Counted from the first letter of the stretch, positions 1 through 8,076 are shown. The stretch is DNA of 10,839 nucleotides from Willaertia magna (GCA_902984215.1 CADWAF010004434.1:1-10839); one strand, 5' to 3'. Program-made: numbers and translations. The notes: generated by a model from the letters alone, not told the origin.

Positions 1-1077
1 TAGTTAGCAATGTGATATGCCTCTTTTTCATTGTTTGGAACGTAGAAAGATTCTGGAGGAACTAACTGAGATGCTTTAGTACGTAATTCTATTGAATTTA
101 AATTAGTTCCTATTGCAATGAATGGTCCCTTAAGAGCCTCTTGTTTCAAATGTGCAGATTGCTCTGTTTTTTCAAACAGAAAATCTACCTCTTGCTTTGA
201 GTAACGATGCTCCTTAGTATGCAAAATGTCATTTACCATTGCAGGGAAGAATTGGTCTGCCTCATTAAATCTACCAGGTAAGAACAAAATGACATTAGAT
301 GGTTTATCTTCTTTTGTTTTGGTAAATGGAATGGCAACACTTGCTTCATTTCTTTCCTCTTCTTCAGATGATGAGACGACCTCAGGTGCAACTTTATGAA
401 TTGGTTTCATCCAGTCACTTACTTTAACTTTCTTTCTGGAATATTCAAAGTTTTTATTATGAGGCGTAAAATCATGTACTTCGTTCCATCTGTTGTTATA
501 AATTGATAGGTCAGATTCATGGAACTGAGATAGTAAACCAACATAGTTAGAAGCAAAAGCACTGAAAACAATATTAGTTGATGATTCAATAACTGGTTTA
601 GTTCCACAAAATAAGCTTAATTCAACATCGGAACAGTCCCTTGTTCTTAATTGTTGGCAAGCTACTATAAACTTGCAATTCTTACTGGTTCTAATGAAGA
701 TACTTCCAGAACAAGGGGCAATGAAAAATCTACAGTTTTCACAACCATCTATAAAGATTTGGGATGTAACATCTAACAAGTATACATCGCAATTAGTACA
801 TTTATCCAAGTTAAAAGATTGTCCCAGTAATTGCCTTGATACAATTAAATTAGTTAAACCTCGGAACGCCTTGAATAACTTACCCTGGTTTTCTTACAAT
901 TGTTTGATCTGATAAGTTTCCAACCATAAAATCTTGAGGATTAAGAGTAGAAGTATCTACTTCCTTCTTCCCCTTAGTTTTCTGAGATTGAAAACTCCAA
1001 GTATATAACAAGGATCTCTCCTCTCCCTTTTCTCTAGTTGCCACCTTTTTATCCTTTTTGCTTTGAAAACAACCCAT
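1..1077 (-). CDS. RP2: RP2-like ARL3 GTPase-activating protein (TBCC domain), two exons, 3' end off window
   Basis: Homologue of retinitis pigmentosa 2 protein (XRP2), a membrane-anchored GAP for the small GTPase ARL3 that releases lipidated cargo at the cilium base. Exon 1 is 1077-884 and exon 2 is 834-1; splicing restores codon 65 (Gly) in frame, giving 342 residues before the edge (human RP2 has 350, so little is missing). The N-terminus is Met-Gly-Cys, the dual myristoyl/palmitoyl anchor signal of RP2. Residues about 50-200 form the cofactor-C/TBCC beta-helix, with Cys-rich turns (TNC, ENC, KNC). The motif ACQQLRTRDC (123-132) carries the arginine finger Arg128, and Glu148 in VIESS matches the second catalytic residue; family numbering is human Arg118 and Glu138. 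Residues about 240-342 correspond to the divergent NDPK-like C-terminal domain. The start follows an A-run. The last two bases seen are TA, so whether the next codon is a stop is unknown. Confidence 0.93.
835..883 (-). other. 49-bp spliceosomal intron in the RP2-like gene
   Basis: On the minus strand the exon 1 frame meets a stop (TAA) immediately after Pro64-Gly. That stop lies inside a good donor (GTAAGT from 883). The intron ends in ATCAAG at 835. Removing these 49 bases joins GG to G, restores Gly65, and the reading frame then stays open for 277 more codons that match RP2 closely. Seen directly in the sequence; the exact boundary rests on the GT-AG rule and on frame restoration. Confidence 0.9.
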
Positions 1078-1113
1078 TTTAAAACAATTTATTTTTGTTT
1101 AAATCTACCGTTA

Positions 1114-1127
1114 ATTTGGCGCCAAAT
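1114..1127. promoter_or_regulatory. 14-bp palindrome ATTTGGCGCCAAAT, E2F/DP-like site
   Basis: A perfect 14-bp palindrome lies 37 bp upstream of the RP2-like start codon, in the 154-bp gap between that gene and the SDR fragment. It contains TTTGGCGC on both strands, which matches the known E2F/DP consensus TTTSSCGC. A GC-rich core like this stands out in AT-rich flanks. That it is bound by an E2F/DP factor is inference. Confidence 0.45.
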
Positions 1128-1231
1128 ACATTGCCACTTTATCCCCCAACAAAATTACAAACCTTACAAGCAGAGATAACAGTTAAGAAAATAACAATCA
1201 TCACTATAATGATGATGAATTAATAAGAAAT

Positions 1232-1921
1232 TTATTTTTCCTTAAATTCATCCAAGTCAGTGCTTGTAATAATTTCCTTCCAAGGTTCCATTTCTTCCTT
1301 AACTTTATTCAATTTATTAAGAATATAAGGATAAGCATCTGCTCCTAACGGTAATCTAAATGGCATTTCCCTTCCTTTCGCAACTCCAGTCCCAGTAATA
1401 ACATCTACAATAATATTTGCAAGTTTTTTAGGATCACCTCTTTGTGTATTATGAATTGAATTAAAATCAAGTCCCTTATAAATCTGATCATAATCAGAAA
1501 TTGTTGTGTTACTGGTGGAGATCATATTTTGTGGTCCTAATAAGGATGTTCTGAAATAACCAGGTTCAACTAATAAAACCTTAATACCAAGGTGTGCAAC
1601 TTCACTTTGTAAAGATTCAGAAATTCCTTCTAAAGCGAATTTTGTGGCACAATATAAACCAATGGTTGGGGCTCCACCAAATCCACCAATTGATCCAATA
1701 TTAACAATGGTTCCTTCTTTACGTTCACGCATGTGTGGTAAGATTGCTCTTGTGGTATTTAATAAGCCAAAGATATTTGTGTCAAATTGTTTAAATGTTT
1801 CTTCTGGAGTAACATCTTCGATAGTTCCTTTTGTTACAACTGCAGCGTTATTAATTAAGACATCAATCTGACCATAAACTTTGATTGCTTCTTCTATAAC
1901 GTTTGAAACTTTTCTATCATT
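1232..1921 (-). pseudogene. Short-chain dehydrogenase/reductase, N-terminus missing
   Basis: Classical SDR (NAD(P)-dependent oxidoreductase) lacking its beginning. The frame is open from about 1990, and numbering here counts from that codon. Native-looking sequence starts at Asn24 (about 1921). Visible motifs: DVLINNAA (43-50, the NNAG motif), catalytic Asn72 in NIFG, Ser100 in IGS, Tyr113 and Lys117 in YCATK, and EPGYFRT after the catalytic strand. The C-terminal part looks complete, ending at a TAA. What is missing is the first roughly 60 residues, including the TGxxxGxG dinucleotide-binding loop, without which the Rossmann fold cannot bind cofactor. The codon at 1988-1990 is TTG, not ATG; the first in-frame ATG (1951) lies in bases that encode the kinase in another frame. 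The substrate cannot be told. This is either a decayed gene fused by deletion or an assembly chimera. Confidence 0.85.
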
Positions 1922-2748
1922 TCTGGTGGTAAATAATCTAAAGTACCACATAAAGTATTTCTTTTTTTTGACGGTGCATGAACTGCCCAACCAAAATCTG
2001 ATAATTTAATTTCACCATCAGCATCTAATAAAATATTTTCAGGTTTAATATCTCTATGAATAACATGCTTCTTTGCGCAATATTGTAAAGCTTTTGCCAT
2101 TTGACACATAAATTTTGATGTTTGTTCTTCAGTAAATCTTTGACATTTTTGTAAATAATTATACATCTCACCACGAGGAGCATACTCAATTATTAAATAA
2201 ACATTATTTTTATCATGAAAATATCCAAATAATCTTAAAATATGTTTATGCCTTAAATGTGATTGTATTTCAATCTCTCTACGTAATTGATGAGCTACCT
2301 TTTCTTTTTCTAATTGTTTCTTATCTAATAGTTTTAATGCCACAATATATTTTGTCTTCTTTTCTCTAGCTAAATAGACACGACCAAATTTACCAGTTCC
2401 AAGAGGTCTACCAATTTCAAAATCATCTAAAGACCATTCACTTTTAGGTTTATCTGGATAAATTACTTCATTTTCTGTTTTTGTTTGGTTTATATTAGAG
2501 TATTGTTGTTGATTATTTAATTTATTGTTTTGACGATTATTGTTGTTGGCATTATTATTGCTAACAAGGGTTGTTGTTGAACGATTATAGTTTTGTAATG
2601 GTTTTTTAGGAGGTTGATTAAGTGTAGAAGTAGTTGATGATGAACTGCTATTCAATATTGGATTTTTCTTTCTTAGAGGAGGTGGAGGTGCAAGAAAAGA
2701 AGATTGTTTGTTGTTGTTGTTGCTTAGGCTAGCACTTTGAGGAAACAT
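1894..2748 (-). CDS. Aurora-type Ser/Thr kinase, cut off after the activation loop
   Basis: Mitotic kinase of the Aurora family. Residue numbers count from the upstream ATG at 2823; the preferred start is Met26 (2748), because it follows an A-run like the other starts here, whereas 2823 follows ACACAGG. Residues 26-128 are low-complexity (Ser, Asn, Gln, Pro tracts). The catalytic domain begins at Phe135: glycine loop GTGKFGRVY (142-150), VALK Lys164, alpha-C Glu183, HRD Asp258, DFG Asp276, then the Aurora T-loop [15 protein letters not shown], with Thr290 matching human Aurora A Thr288. After Glu304 there are five unrelated residues and a TAG stop; the whole rest of the C-lobe (about 100 residues, APE onward) is absent. 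The DFGW and T-loop sequences identify Aurora rather than another AGC kinase. As shown, the product could not fold as an active kinase. The downstream bases are the SDR fragment. Confidence 0.85.
   Translation of the reverse strand: MFPQSASLSNNNNKQSSFLAPPPPLRKKNPILNSSSSSTTSTLNQPPKKPLQNYNRSTTTLVSNNNANNNNRQNNKLNNQQQYSNINQTKTENEVIYPDKPKSEWSLDDFEIGRPLGTGKFGRVYLAREKKTKYIVALKLLDKKQLEKEKVAHQLRREIEIQSHLRHKHILRLFGYFHDKNNVYLIIEYAPRGEMYNYLQKCQRFTEEQTSKFMCQMAKALQYCAKKHVIHRDIKPENILLDADGEIKLSDFGWAVHAPSKKRNTLCGTLDYLPPEMIEKFQTL
1910..1922 (-). other. Chimeric junction with microhomology between kinase and SDR fragments
   Basis: Kinase codons remain family-like through Glu-Met-Ile-Glu (GAA ATG ATA GAA, 1923-1912). 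In the next frame the SDR is family-like from Asn-Asp-Arg-Lys (AAT GAT AGA AAA, 1921-1910). Both assignments cover the same roughly 10-12 bases, AATGATAGAAAA, as left when a segment between two short direct repeats is removed. The exact native ends are inferred from family knowledge. Confidence 0.7.
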
Positions 2749-2823
2749 TTTTTTTTGAATTTTTGTGAAACGGTTTTTTGAAGCGGTTTCTTTTAAATAA
2801 TATTTAAACACCAACAAAAACAT

Positions 2824-2992
2824 CCTGTGTCAAAGACAAACTCCAATTTAATAAATAGAGAGAAATCTTACCAAGGAACTTGGTGCTGGATATTTTACAG
2901 CTGCGAAGCACCATGGTTTGATTGTAACGGCCAAGTTTTTTTGTAAAAACCACACCAATAAATTTTAGCTAAAATTAAACTTTTTTAAAAAA
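2824..2992. promoter_or_regulatory. Divergent intergenic region between kinase and LRR-like gene
   Basis: These 169 bases must hold the starts of two divergent transcripts. They include the candidate leader intron and, at about 2882-2914, an inverted repeat TGGTGCT...AGCACCA in a patch that is markedly more GC-rich than its surroundings, beside the near-palindrome CCAAGGAACTTGG (2871-2883). The patch has no family-like ORF on either strand. Confidence 0.35.
2825..2871 (-). other. Candidate 47-bp intron in the kinase leader
   Basis: On the minus strand, CTTG followed by GTAAGA (from 2871) is a strong donor and TTTGACACAG (ending 2825) a strong acceptor; the length nearly equals that of the RP2 intron (49 bp). 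Splicing leaves no long ORF from the upstream ATG at 2914, so this would be a 5' leader intron. A longer alternative using the AG at 2790 would join MVLRSCKISSTKFL in frame to the kinase at Glu12. Neither is proven. Confidence 0.4.
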
Positions 2993-5227
2993 ATGCTTTA
3001 TCACTTAAGTTTATATGAATTCTATCACATTGCTTCTTTTCTATTTCCAATTACACACCAAAATTCATATCAACATTATCAAACAATTTGTACTTTTGGT
3101 AAATTACAATGGACTCTATTTTGTTTTAAAAATTTACGATTATTAAATAAATTTTTAAAAGAAAAAGTGGAACAAGAGTTTTTTTCATCTTCTATTGAAT
3201 TTACAGTTCCGATGGTTTCTAATTTTTATTTTAAATGGTTTGAAAATTTACAGTTAAAACATGTTGGAATTGTAAATAATTTAAATTTACATGACAGGAA
3301 TAGTTTACAATTTTTTGAAAAGGCCAAATGGAGTACAAATATATCTGTTTTTTTAAATTCTTTATTTAGAAATAAATATTGTATAAAAAATTTAAGAACT
3401 TTAAATTTAAATTTAATTAATTTAAATTTTTCAATTGATTTATTAATTGAAATGTTAAAAACTTTTAATAAATTAAAAAATTTAAATTTAAAAATTTTAA
3501 AATTTGACAAAAAATATAAAACTAATTTAAATATGGAAAATCAATTAATTTTAACTAAATTTAATTTAGAAAATTTAAGTTTACAAATTTCAGAATGTAA
3601 TACAATAGATGATTTAAATTTTTTAATAAATATTTTACAATTCCTATTTAATAATTTAAATAATTTAAACAATTTTAATTTTTCATTTAAACCAAAAGAT
3701 GAATATAACAGAATAAGATTTGAAAATATAAATATTAATTTATTTGATAATATTTTACAAAATTTAAATAATTTTAATATAAAAAAATTAAAATTAAACA
3801 TTTCAATAAACAAAGATTACAAAAACCATTATTTTGATAAACCATTTATTACAACATTTAAAAATATAACACATTTAACATTAATGAATGAAAATTTAAT
3901 TTTAAATTTAGAACATTTAAATAATTTAATTAATTCTTGTTATTATTCTTTAATTTATTTTAAATGTTTTATTAATTTTAAAGGTGATTTTAATAATTTA
4001 TTTACAAAATATACTTTACAAAAATTACAAACGTTAATTTTATTTGGAAATTATTTATGGATTCCTAATTTTTTAGAGAAATTTTGTAATAATAATACAA
4101 TTAAGCAATTAGAATTAAATAATATACCATTTGTTTATTGTAATGATGATAATTTGATAAATATGGAAAGTATAATAAATAATTCATTACAAAATTTGGA
4201 AGAATTAACAATATTTGATACTATTTATAATATTCAATCTTTAAATAACTTTTTTAATATTTATGAATTTAAAAAATTACAAAAATTAAATATTTCTGTA
4301 AAAGATTTGATTAATTGGAATAATATACTTTTAAAACAACAAAATATAAAATATTTACAATTAGATTGTTTTCATTCTTATTTAGAATTAAATACACCAA
4401 CAACATTAACAGAAAATAATAAATTAATAACAAATCAAAATGCAATTGATATTTCCATAGAAGGTTATTGTTTTCCATCAATGGAACCATTTACTTCTTT
4501 TTGTTGTTGTTATAAAAACCTAAAAAGATTGTCGTTAGATATTTTACTATTAAACAATACAAAAGAATTCAATGATTGTAAAAGTTTTGTAAATGGAAAA
4601 GGAGCATTAGATTTTATTAATTGTATTGATATTTTATCTAATACACATTTTAATCAATTAGTTGTGTTAAAATTAACGTGTATTCATAATATTTCTTTAA
4701 ATGATGACAATATAAAAGAATTACAAAATTTATTTATTAATTTATTAATTAGAAAAATAAATTTTGAATTGCCTTATCTGTTTCATTCTTTAAGAGAAAT
4801 GTATTTATTAATTGATGATCATTATAGCAGTGTTAGTAATAACAGTAATGAATATTGTTTAATTTATTTATTATTTATTATACTATGTCCTAACCTGGAA
4901 GTAATGCCTTTCCTTAAAGGAATGAATTGGATTTCAATATTTGAACAAGTTGCTGAAGAAAATGAAGAATTAGAAGAAATTACCAATAATGAATTAGATA
5001 ATAATGAATTAAATTTATTTCTTAAACATTTATACTTTATTTCTTCTAAAATTATAAAAGATGATCAACTTTTAAGTATTATTTATCAACACATTAATAA
5101 ATGGGTAGAAAAAGAACAAGTGAATAATAGTATTAAAGAAAATTTAGTTCGAAATAATTTGTTTCAAGAATATTTACGATACGAGGTTGAAAAGGAGAAT
5201 AATAATAGTTTTGAATTGTTATTTTAA
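2993..5227 (+). CDS. Leucine-rich-repeat-like protein, possible N-terminal F-box
   Basis: A 744-residue protein made mostly of Leu, Asn, Ile, Phe and Lys. Residues about 4-55 have the hydrophobic spacing of an F-box (SLYEFYHIASFLFP, then a Leu/Trp-rich helix), which would link it to SKP1-cullin ubiquitin ligases, but the match is weak. From about residue 130 to 480, irregular units of the type LKNLRTLNLNL, LKNLNLKIL, LENLSLQI, IKKLKLNI, ITHLTLM, LQTLILF, LEELTIF, LQKLNISV and LKRLSLDIL recur, as in an LRR solenoid. The C-terminus is acidic, with a Glu/Asn-rich segment (about 655-675). No signal peptide or membrane span is seen. The ATG follows a run of seven A. The coding region is extremely AT-rich, more so than its neighbours. 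Large families of such F-box/LRR proteins are common in amoebae; its target cannot be told. Confidence 0.75.
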   Translation: MLYHLSLYEFYHIASFLFPITHQNSYQHYQTICTFGKLQWTLFCFKNLRLLNKFLKEKVEQEFFSSSIEFTVPMVSNFYFKWFENLQLKHVGIVNNLNLHDRNSLQFFEKAKWSTNISVFLNSLFRNKYCIKNLRTLNLNLINLNFSIDLLIEMLKTFNKLKNLNLKILKFDKKYKTNLNMENQLILTKFNLENLSLQISECNTIDDLNFLINILQFLFNNLNNLNNFNFSFKPKDEYNRIRFENININLFDNILQNLNNFNIKKLKLNISINKDYKNHYFDKPFITTFKNITHLTLMNENLILNLEHLNNLINSCYYSLIYFKCFINFKGDFNNLFTKYTLQKLQTLILFGNYLWIPNFLEKFCNNNTIKQLELNNIPFVYCNDDNLINMESIINNSLQNLEELTIFDTIYNIQSLNNFFNIYEFKKLQKLNISVKDLINWNNILLKQQNIKYLQLDCFHSYLELNTPTTLTENNKLITNQNAIDISIEGYCFPSMEPFTSFCCCYKNLKRLSLDILLLNNTKEFNDCKSFVNGKGALDFINCIDILSNTHFNQLVVLKLTCIHNISLNDDNIKELQNLFINLLIRKINFELPYLFHSLREMYLLIDDHYSSVSNNSNEYCLIYLLFIILCPNLEVMPFLKGMNWISIFEQVAEENEELEEITNNELDNNELNLFLKHLYFISSKIIKDDQLLSIIYQHINKWVEKEQVNNSIKENLVRNNLFQEYLRYEVEKENNNSFELLF
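3463..3505. repeat. Pure A/T tract with TTTAAA motifs inside the LRR-like gene
   Basis: A 43-base stretch without G or C, and a second one of at least 30 bases at 3401-3430, built of overlapping TTTAAA units. It encodes Leu-Asn-Leu-Lys LRR strands, so codon choice (TTA, AAT, AAA, TTT) within repeats explains it. The near-palindromic composition also creates long spurious antisense frames here. Confidence 0.6.
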
Positions 5228-6057
5228 AGACCTAGATGACTCCTCTGTTGTAAAAAGATTTTGCTTGTAGACCTTTGGATGAATTAAGGAAGAGGCATAA
5301 CATTACGGTGTTCAAAATGGGTCCTTACACTTTCTTTATTAAGGTGGCGCTTCTTTTGAAGGGGTAATTACAGAATCTTCTTTGCGATTTATTGTTTCAA
5401 AAAAAAAGCGATAACTCAAACAGGCATCATTAAGGTGAAAAAGGATGGAAACAGAGCAAAGTGAATATTTTACTGAAACTGATATTTTCTTGTGGTCAAT
5501 GTTTAAATTATTGAGCTTCATAAGGTGGGTGTTTAGTTGGTTAAGAAATCGATGAAAGAGCTAGAAAACCATAATGATTTTGTTATTTGCCTTATGTTTT
5601 GTAAATATTTGTACAATAACACCCACCTTTTTATTTATTAAGTTACAGTTTGAATCAGCAAACTAAAATTTTGCAAAAAATCTTAAATAATACCGTTTAA
5701 ATAAGACGTAGTACGTACATCACTATCTACAAATAAACTTATAAACTCCAGTTAGTTATAATTTTATATTTTTTTTGTTTATTCACTAATGATTTACTTG
5801 CACAAACAAATTATTATTAATTACAATTAATCAAATCAATGCAATACTTTAGATATAAACTCACCAGTTTCTTATAGACCTTAATTGTGTAAAGAAATAC
5901 ATTTATCAACTCTTTAAAAACAATTTACAACAAAATCTTTATTTTTAATTAATTTTTACTTATTTTTTTAAAATTTAAAGTTATAAATAGAATTTCTAAC
6001 CATTACAACAAAAGCAACTTTAACCTTCTTTTAATAACTACCTATATTAACTGATGG
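5228..6057. other. 830-base gap between convergent genes, no convincing gene
   Basis: This lies between the stop of the LRR-like gene (plus) and the stop of the 305-residue gene (minus), so it should hold two 3' ends. The left half (5228-5640) is somewhat richer in G and C than the right half, which is plain AT-rich DNA with poly-A/T runs. Only short frames exist: 60 codons on minus (5339-5521) and 36 codons on plus from the ATG at 5445; neither resembles a known family. The one clear structure is the inverted repeat at 5522-5629. Confidence 0.6.
5522..5629. repeat. Perfect 12-bp inverted repeat with 84-base spacer, followed by a T-run
   Basis: AAGGTGGGTGTT at 5522-5533 is exactly complementary to AACACCCACCTT at 5618-5629. 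The arms are GC-richer than the surrounding DNA. The right arm runs straight into TTTTT, so a plus-strand transcript of about 108-112 nt would have a closed terminal stem and end in U residues, the form of many RNA polymerase III products. No tRNA-like A/B boxes were found. It could also be the ends of a tiny mobile element or a 3'-end hairpin of the LRR-like transcript. Confidence 0.55.
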
Positions 6058-6975
6058 TCAATAACATACAAAGCTAATATCCAAACACTGTTTCCCTTTC
6101 CACTTTTTCCAAATATTTTCCTTTAAAACTCTTCCCTTCTCTTCACCGCCATGTTCCATTAATAAATAAGCAATCAATGTTTTCAATAAATCTCTAGAAA
6201 ATAAAACATCATTATCTGAAAAACCATAATAATGTGGAAATAAAACTTTTAATTCTTTATGTAATAAAATACTAATTCCAGGATGATTCATTTCCCCTTG
6301 TCCAAATCCTAAAATAATCCAATCTTTTTCTAAATTATTTATTTTATCAAAATTTATAGAAGTTATATAATCACAATTTATATTAAACTTTTGTAAAGAA
6401 TCTTTATATTTAGTTAATGTTTTAATTAATTGTTTTAAATTAGATGTTTTACATGTCATATCTTGTAAAGGTAATAAGTTTATATCTTCTAAAAATAAAT
6501 TATTCCTTTCAAAATCAGAAATTATATTTTCATACTTTACAATAAAATCTTTGAAAAATGGAATTCTCAAAAAGTTTTGTAAATATAAAATAAAACTATT
6601 ACTATAACCCCAATCCATATAATTACTTGTCGTAAAATTTAACATATTAGGTCCATTATGTGTATCAATCCCTCTAAAGAAAACTATAGAGAGTTTCTTT
6701 TCATTAACTAATCCTCTCAAGGTTTCTGTTAATTCTACGGGACAAACTGAGTATGGATTAAAAAAGATAATATCAATGTTATGGTTTGTAATTCTATTTT
6801 TAAATTCTTCTTTAAAAAAACGATAAGATGGGATGATTAGTGGTTCTTCTAATTGTAAAAATTCATATTGTTGTAATCGTGTAGTTAAAATCTTTAAGAA
6901 GAAATCTGTTGAAGAAGTGGAGATGATTAATCCTTTATATCTTTTAGTGGCAATATGATCATATCTTAATTCCAT
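6058..6975 (-). CDS. Hypothetical protein, alpha/beta N-terminal half
   Basis: A 305-residue protein of no family I recognise. Its N-terminal 105 residues alternate predicted strands and helices (strand GLIIST at 15-20, helix, strand PLIIP, helix, strand IDIIFFNP, helix, strand LSIVFFRG), suggesting a Rossmann-like or flavodoxin-like fold. A Gly/Asp/Asn-rich turn RGIDTHNGPN follows. The middle is Lys/Asn-rich and helical. Near the end are a hydrophobic strand with a Gly-rich loop (WIILGFGQGEMNHPG) and a basic segment WKKWKGK. No signal peptide or membrane span is seen. The start ATG follows an A-run and the stop is TGA. It lies 88 bp downstream of the NDUFAF2-like gene on the same strand. No function is assigned. 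Confidence 0.75.
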   Translation of the reverse strand: MELRYDHIATKRYKGLIISTSSTDFFLKILTTRLQQYEFLQLEEPLIIPSYRFFKEEFKNRITNHNIDIIFFNPYSVCPVELTETLRGLVNEKKLSIVFFRGIDTHNGPNMLNFTTSNYMDWGYSNSFILYLQNFLRIPFFKDFIVKYENIISDFERNNLFLEDINLLPLQDMTCKTSNLKQLIKTLTKYKDSLQKFNINCDYITSINFDKINNLEKDWIILGFGQGEMNHPGISILLHKELKVLFPHYYGFSDNDVLFSRDLLKTLIAYLLMEHGGEEKGRVLKENIWKKWKGKQCLDISFVCY

Positions 6976-7063
6976 TTTTTTTTATATTTTATTTTAAAAA
7001 TAACCAAGTTGACCATTGTAATGTATTTTTATACAAATTAAATAACCTCACCACTGTCAATCA

Positions 7064-7975
7064 TTAGTTTTGTTGTTGTTTGTCAACTAAACCTGAATTT
7101 TCACGTATTTTAGGAGCTTTTCCAAGGAAAGGACTTGTTCTAGAGCTTGAATAAAGTTTCGTTAAATTCTTAATTTCTTCTGTTGTTAATTTTGTAGGAT
7201 CAGTAATATCTTCAGGTAAATCAAAGGCTTCTTTTTGTTCTTGCATAATTCGTTCAACATCTTCTGCGGAACGTATTCTTTTAAATTTAGGATTAGGGAT
7301 AAGGTGTGCGTAAGGATCATTTGTATTCTCTTCATCATTATTAGATAGATTGTTTTTAGTGGTAATTTGTTTATTTAATTTACCATCTTGAGAAAGTAAT
7401 CTATTAATATTAGAATTTCTTTGTTTTTCTTCGTTATCTTCATTTACTTTCTCTATTTCATCTTTTAATTCTTCCAATTCCTGACTCATCTTACCTTCTT
7501 TATCAAGTTTTTCAGCAATATACGAAAAAGTTGGAGCTTTATCATTACTACCACTACTACTCTTATTAGTAGCTTTATTAAAAGTATTTTCAGCTGATTC
7601 TTGCATTAATAAACGTTTCTGTTCCGCATCCCACTTCTCTCCATTAGCCTTTAATTTTTCTCTAAATTCCTGTAAGGCTTTTGATTCAGATTCTGTTGGC
7701 GGGTTATCTCTCATATATTTTAACCATGCTAACCATTCTGGAGGTAAAGATTGTGGTAAGTTTAATGTTCCAATATTTTCTAATTGTACTTTTTCATCAT
7801 TATATTCAATCATACGTTTTTGAATTTTTCCATGTTGTTCTACATAATATCTATTTCCGTTTTTATCTTGTCCAACAAATAGTTTATTTGCTCCTTTATA
7901 AAAATTTATATTGTTATTGTAGAATTGTCTTACTTGTGTCATTAATTTGACAAGCTTATTTGAGAAGGATGACAT
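7064..7975 (-). CDS. NDUFAF2/NDUFA12-family complex I assembly factor-like protein, with long C-terminal extension
   Basis: Member of the B17.2/mimitin family. NDUFAF2 is a mitochondrial chaperone that occupies the NDUFA12 site during late complex I (NADH:ubiquinone oxidoreductase) assembly. Family signatures: KLFVGQDKNGNRYYVE (31-46, the VGxDxxGNxYY motif), KRMIEY (53-58) and LPPEWLAWLKYMRDNPPT (77-94, matching the P-EW-AW--x-R--PPT signature). The first 30 residues are basic and hydroxylated, fitting a mitochondrial presequence. At 303 residues it is longer than human NDUFAF2 (about 169). The extra part (about 100-275) is charged, with a coiled-coil-like Glu/Lys segment at 155-187 and an Asn-rich linker. 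Near the end, SPFLGK resembles the APYFGK motif of NDUFAF2, which favours NDUFAF2 over NDUFA12. The start ATG follows an A-run. Confidence 0.82.
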   Translation of the reverse strand: MSSFSNKLVKLMTQVRQFYNNNINFYKGANKLFVGQDKNGNRYYVEQHGKIQKRMIEYNDEKVQLENIGTLNLPQSLPPEWLAWLKYMRDNPPTESESKALQEFREKLKANGEKWDAEQKRLLMQESAENTFNKATNKSSSGSNDKAPTFSYIAEKLDKEGKMSQELEELKDEIEKVNEDNEEKQRNSNINRLLSQDGKLNKQITTKNNLSNNDEENTNDPYAHLIPNPKFKRIRSAEDVERIMQEQKEAFDLPEDITDPTKLTTEEIKNLTKLYSSSRTSPFLGKAPKIRENSGLVDKQQQN

Positions 7976-8076
7976 TTTTTTTAATTATTAATAATATTGA
8001 ATTTATTTTTATAATTCATGTGTTGAAGGAATAAGCATCATCATTTAAAGATATTGAAGGTTATTTATTTAAATCA

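Noticed and set aside
673..912. Plus-strand 79-codon frame opposite the RP2-like gene
   Set aside because: It lies antisense to well-conserved TBCC-domain codons and across the intron; no resemblance to a known protein.
1922..1990. First 23 residues of the SDR frame
   Set aside because: The frame begins at TTG, and these bases are kinase codons read in another frame; the residues do not resemble an SDR.
2866..2970. Possible coding remnant on either strand in the GC-richer patch between kinase and LRR-like gene
   Set aside because: Translations (for example one containing KELGAGYFTAAKHHGL) have no ATG and match nothing I recognise; stops bound them closely.
3226..3813. Two minus-strand frames (94 and 90 codons) inside the LRR-like gene
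   Set aside because: They are by-products of the A/T-only, nearly palindromic codons of the sense gene and show only Phe/Lys/Leu repeats.
5339..5521. 60-codon minus-strand frame in the gap after the LRR-like gene
   Set aside because: No family resemblance and no A-run before its ATG; the inverted repeat begins right beside it. A frame of this length is expected by chance.
5341..5527. Three AAGGTG motifs spaced about 90 bases apart (5341, 5432, 5522)
   Set aside because: The intervening sequences are not similar to each other, so this is not a tandem repeat; the spacing is probably coincidence.
5445..5555. 36-codon plus-strand frame with a hydrophobic C-terminal half rich in Trp and Phe
   Set aside because: Too short and unsupported by start context or homology; it overlaps the left arm of the inverted repeat.
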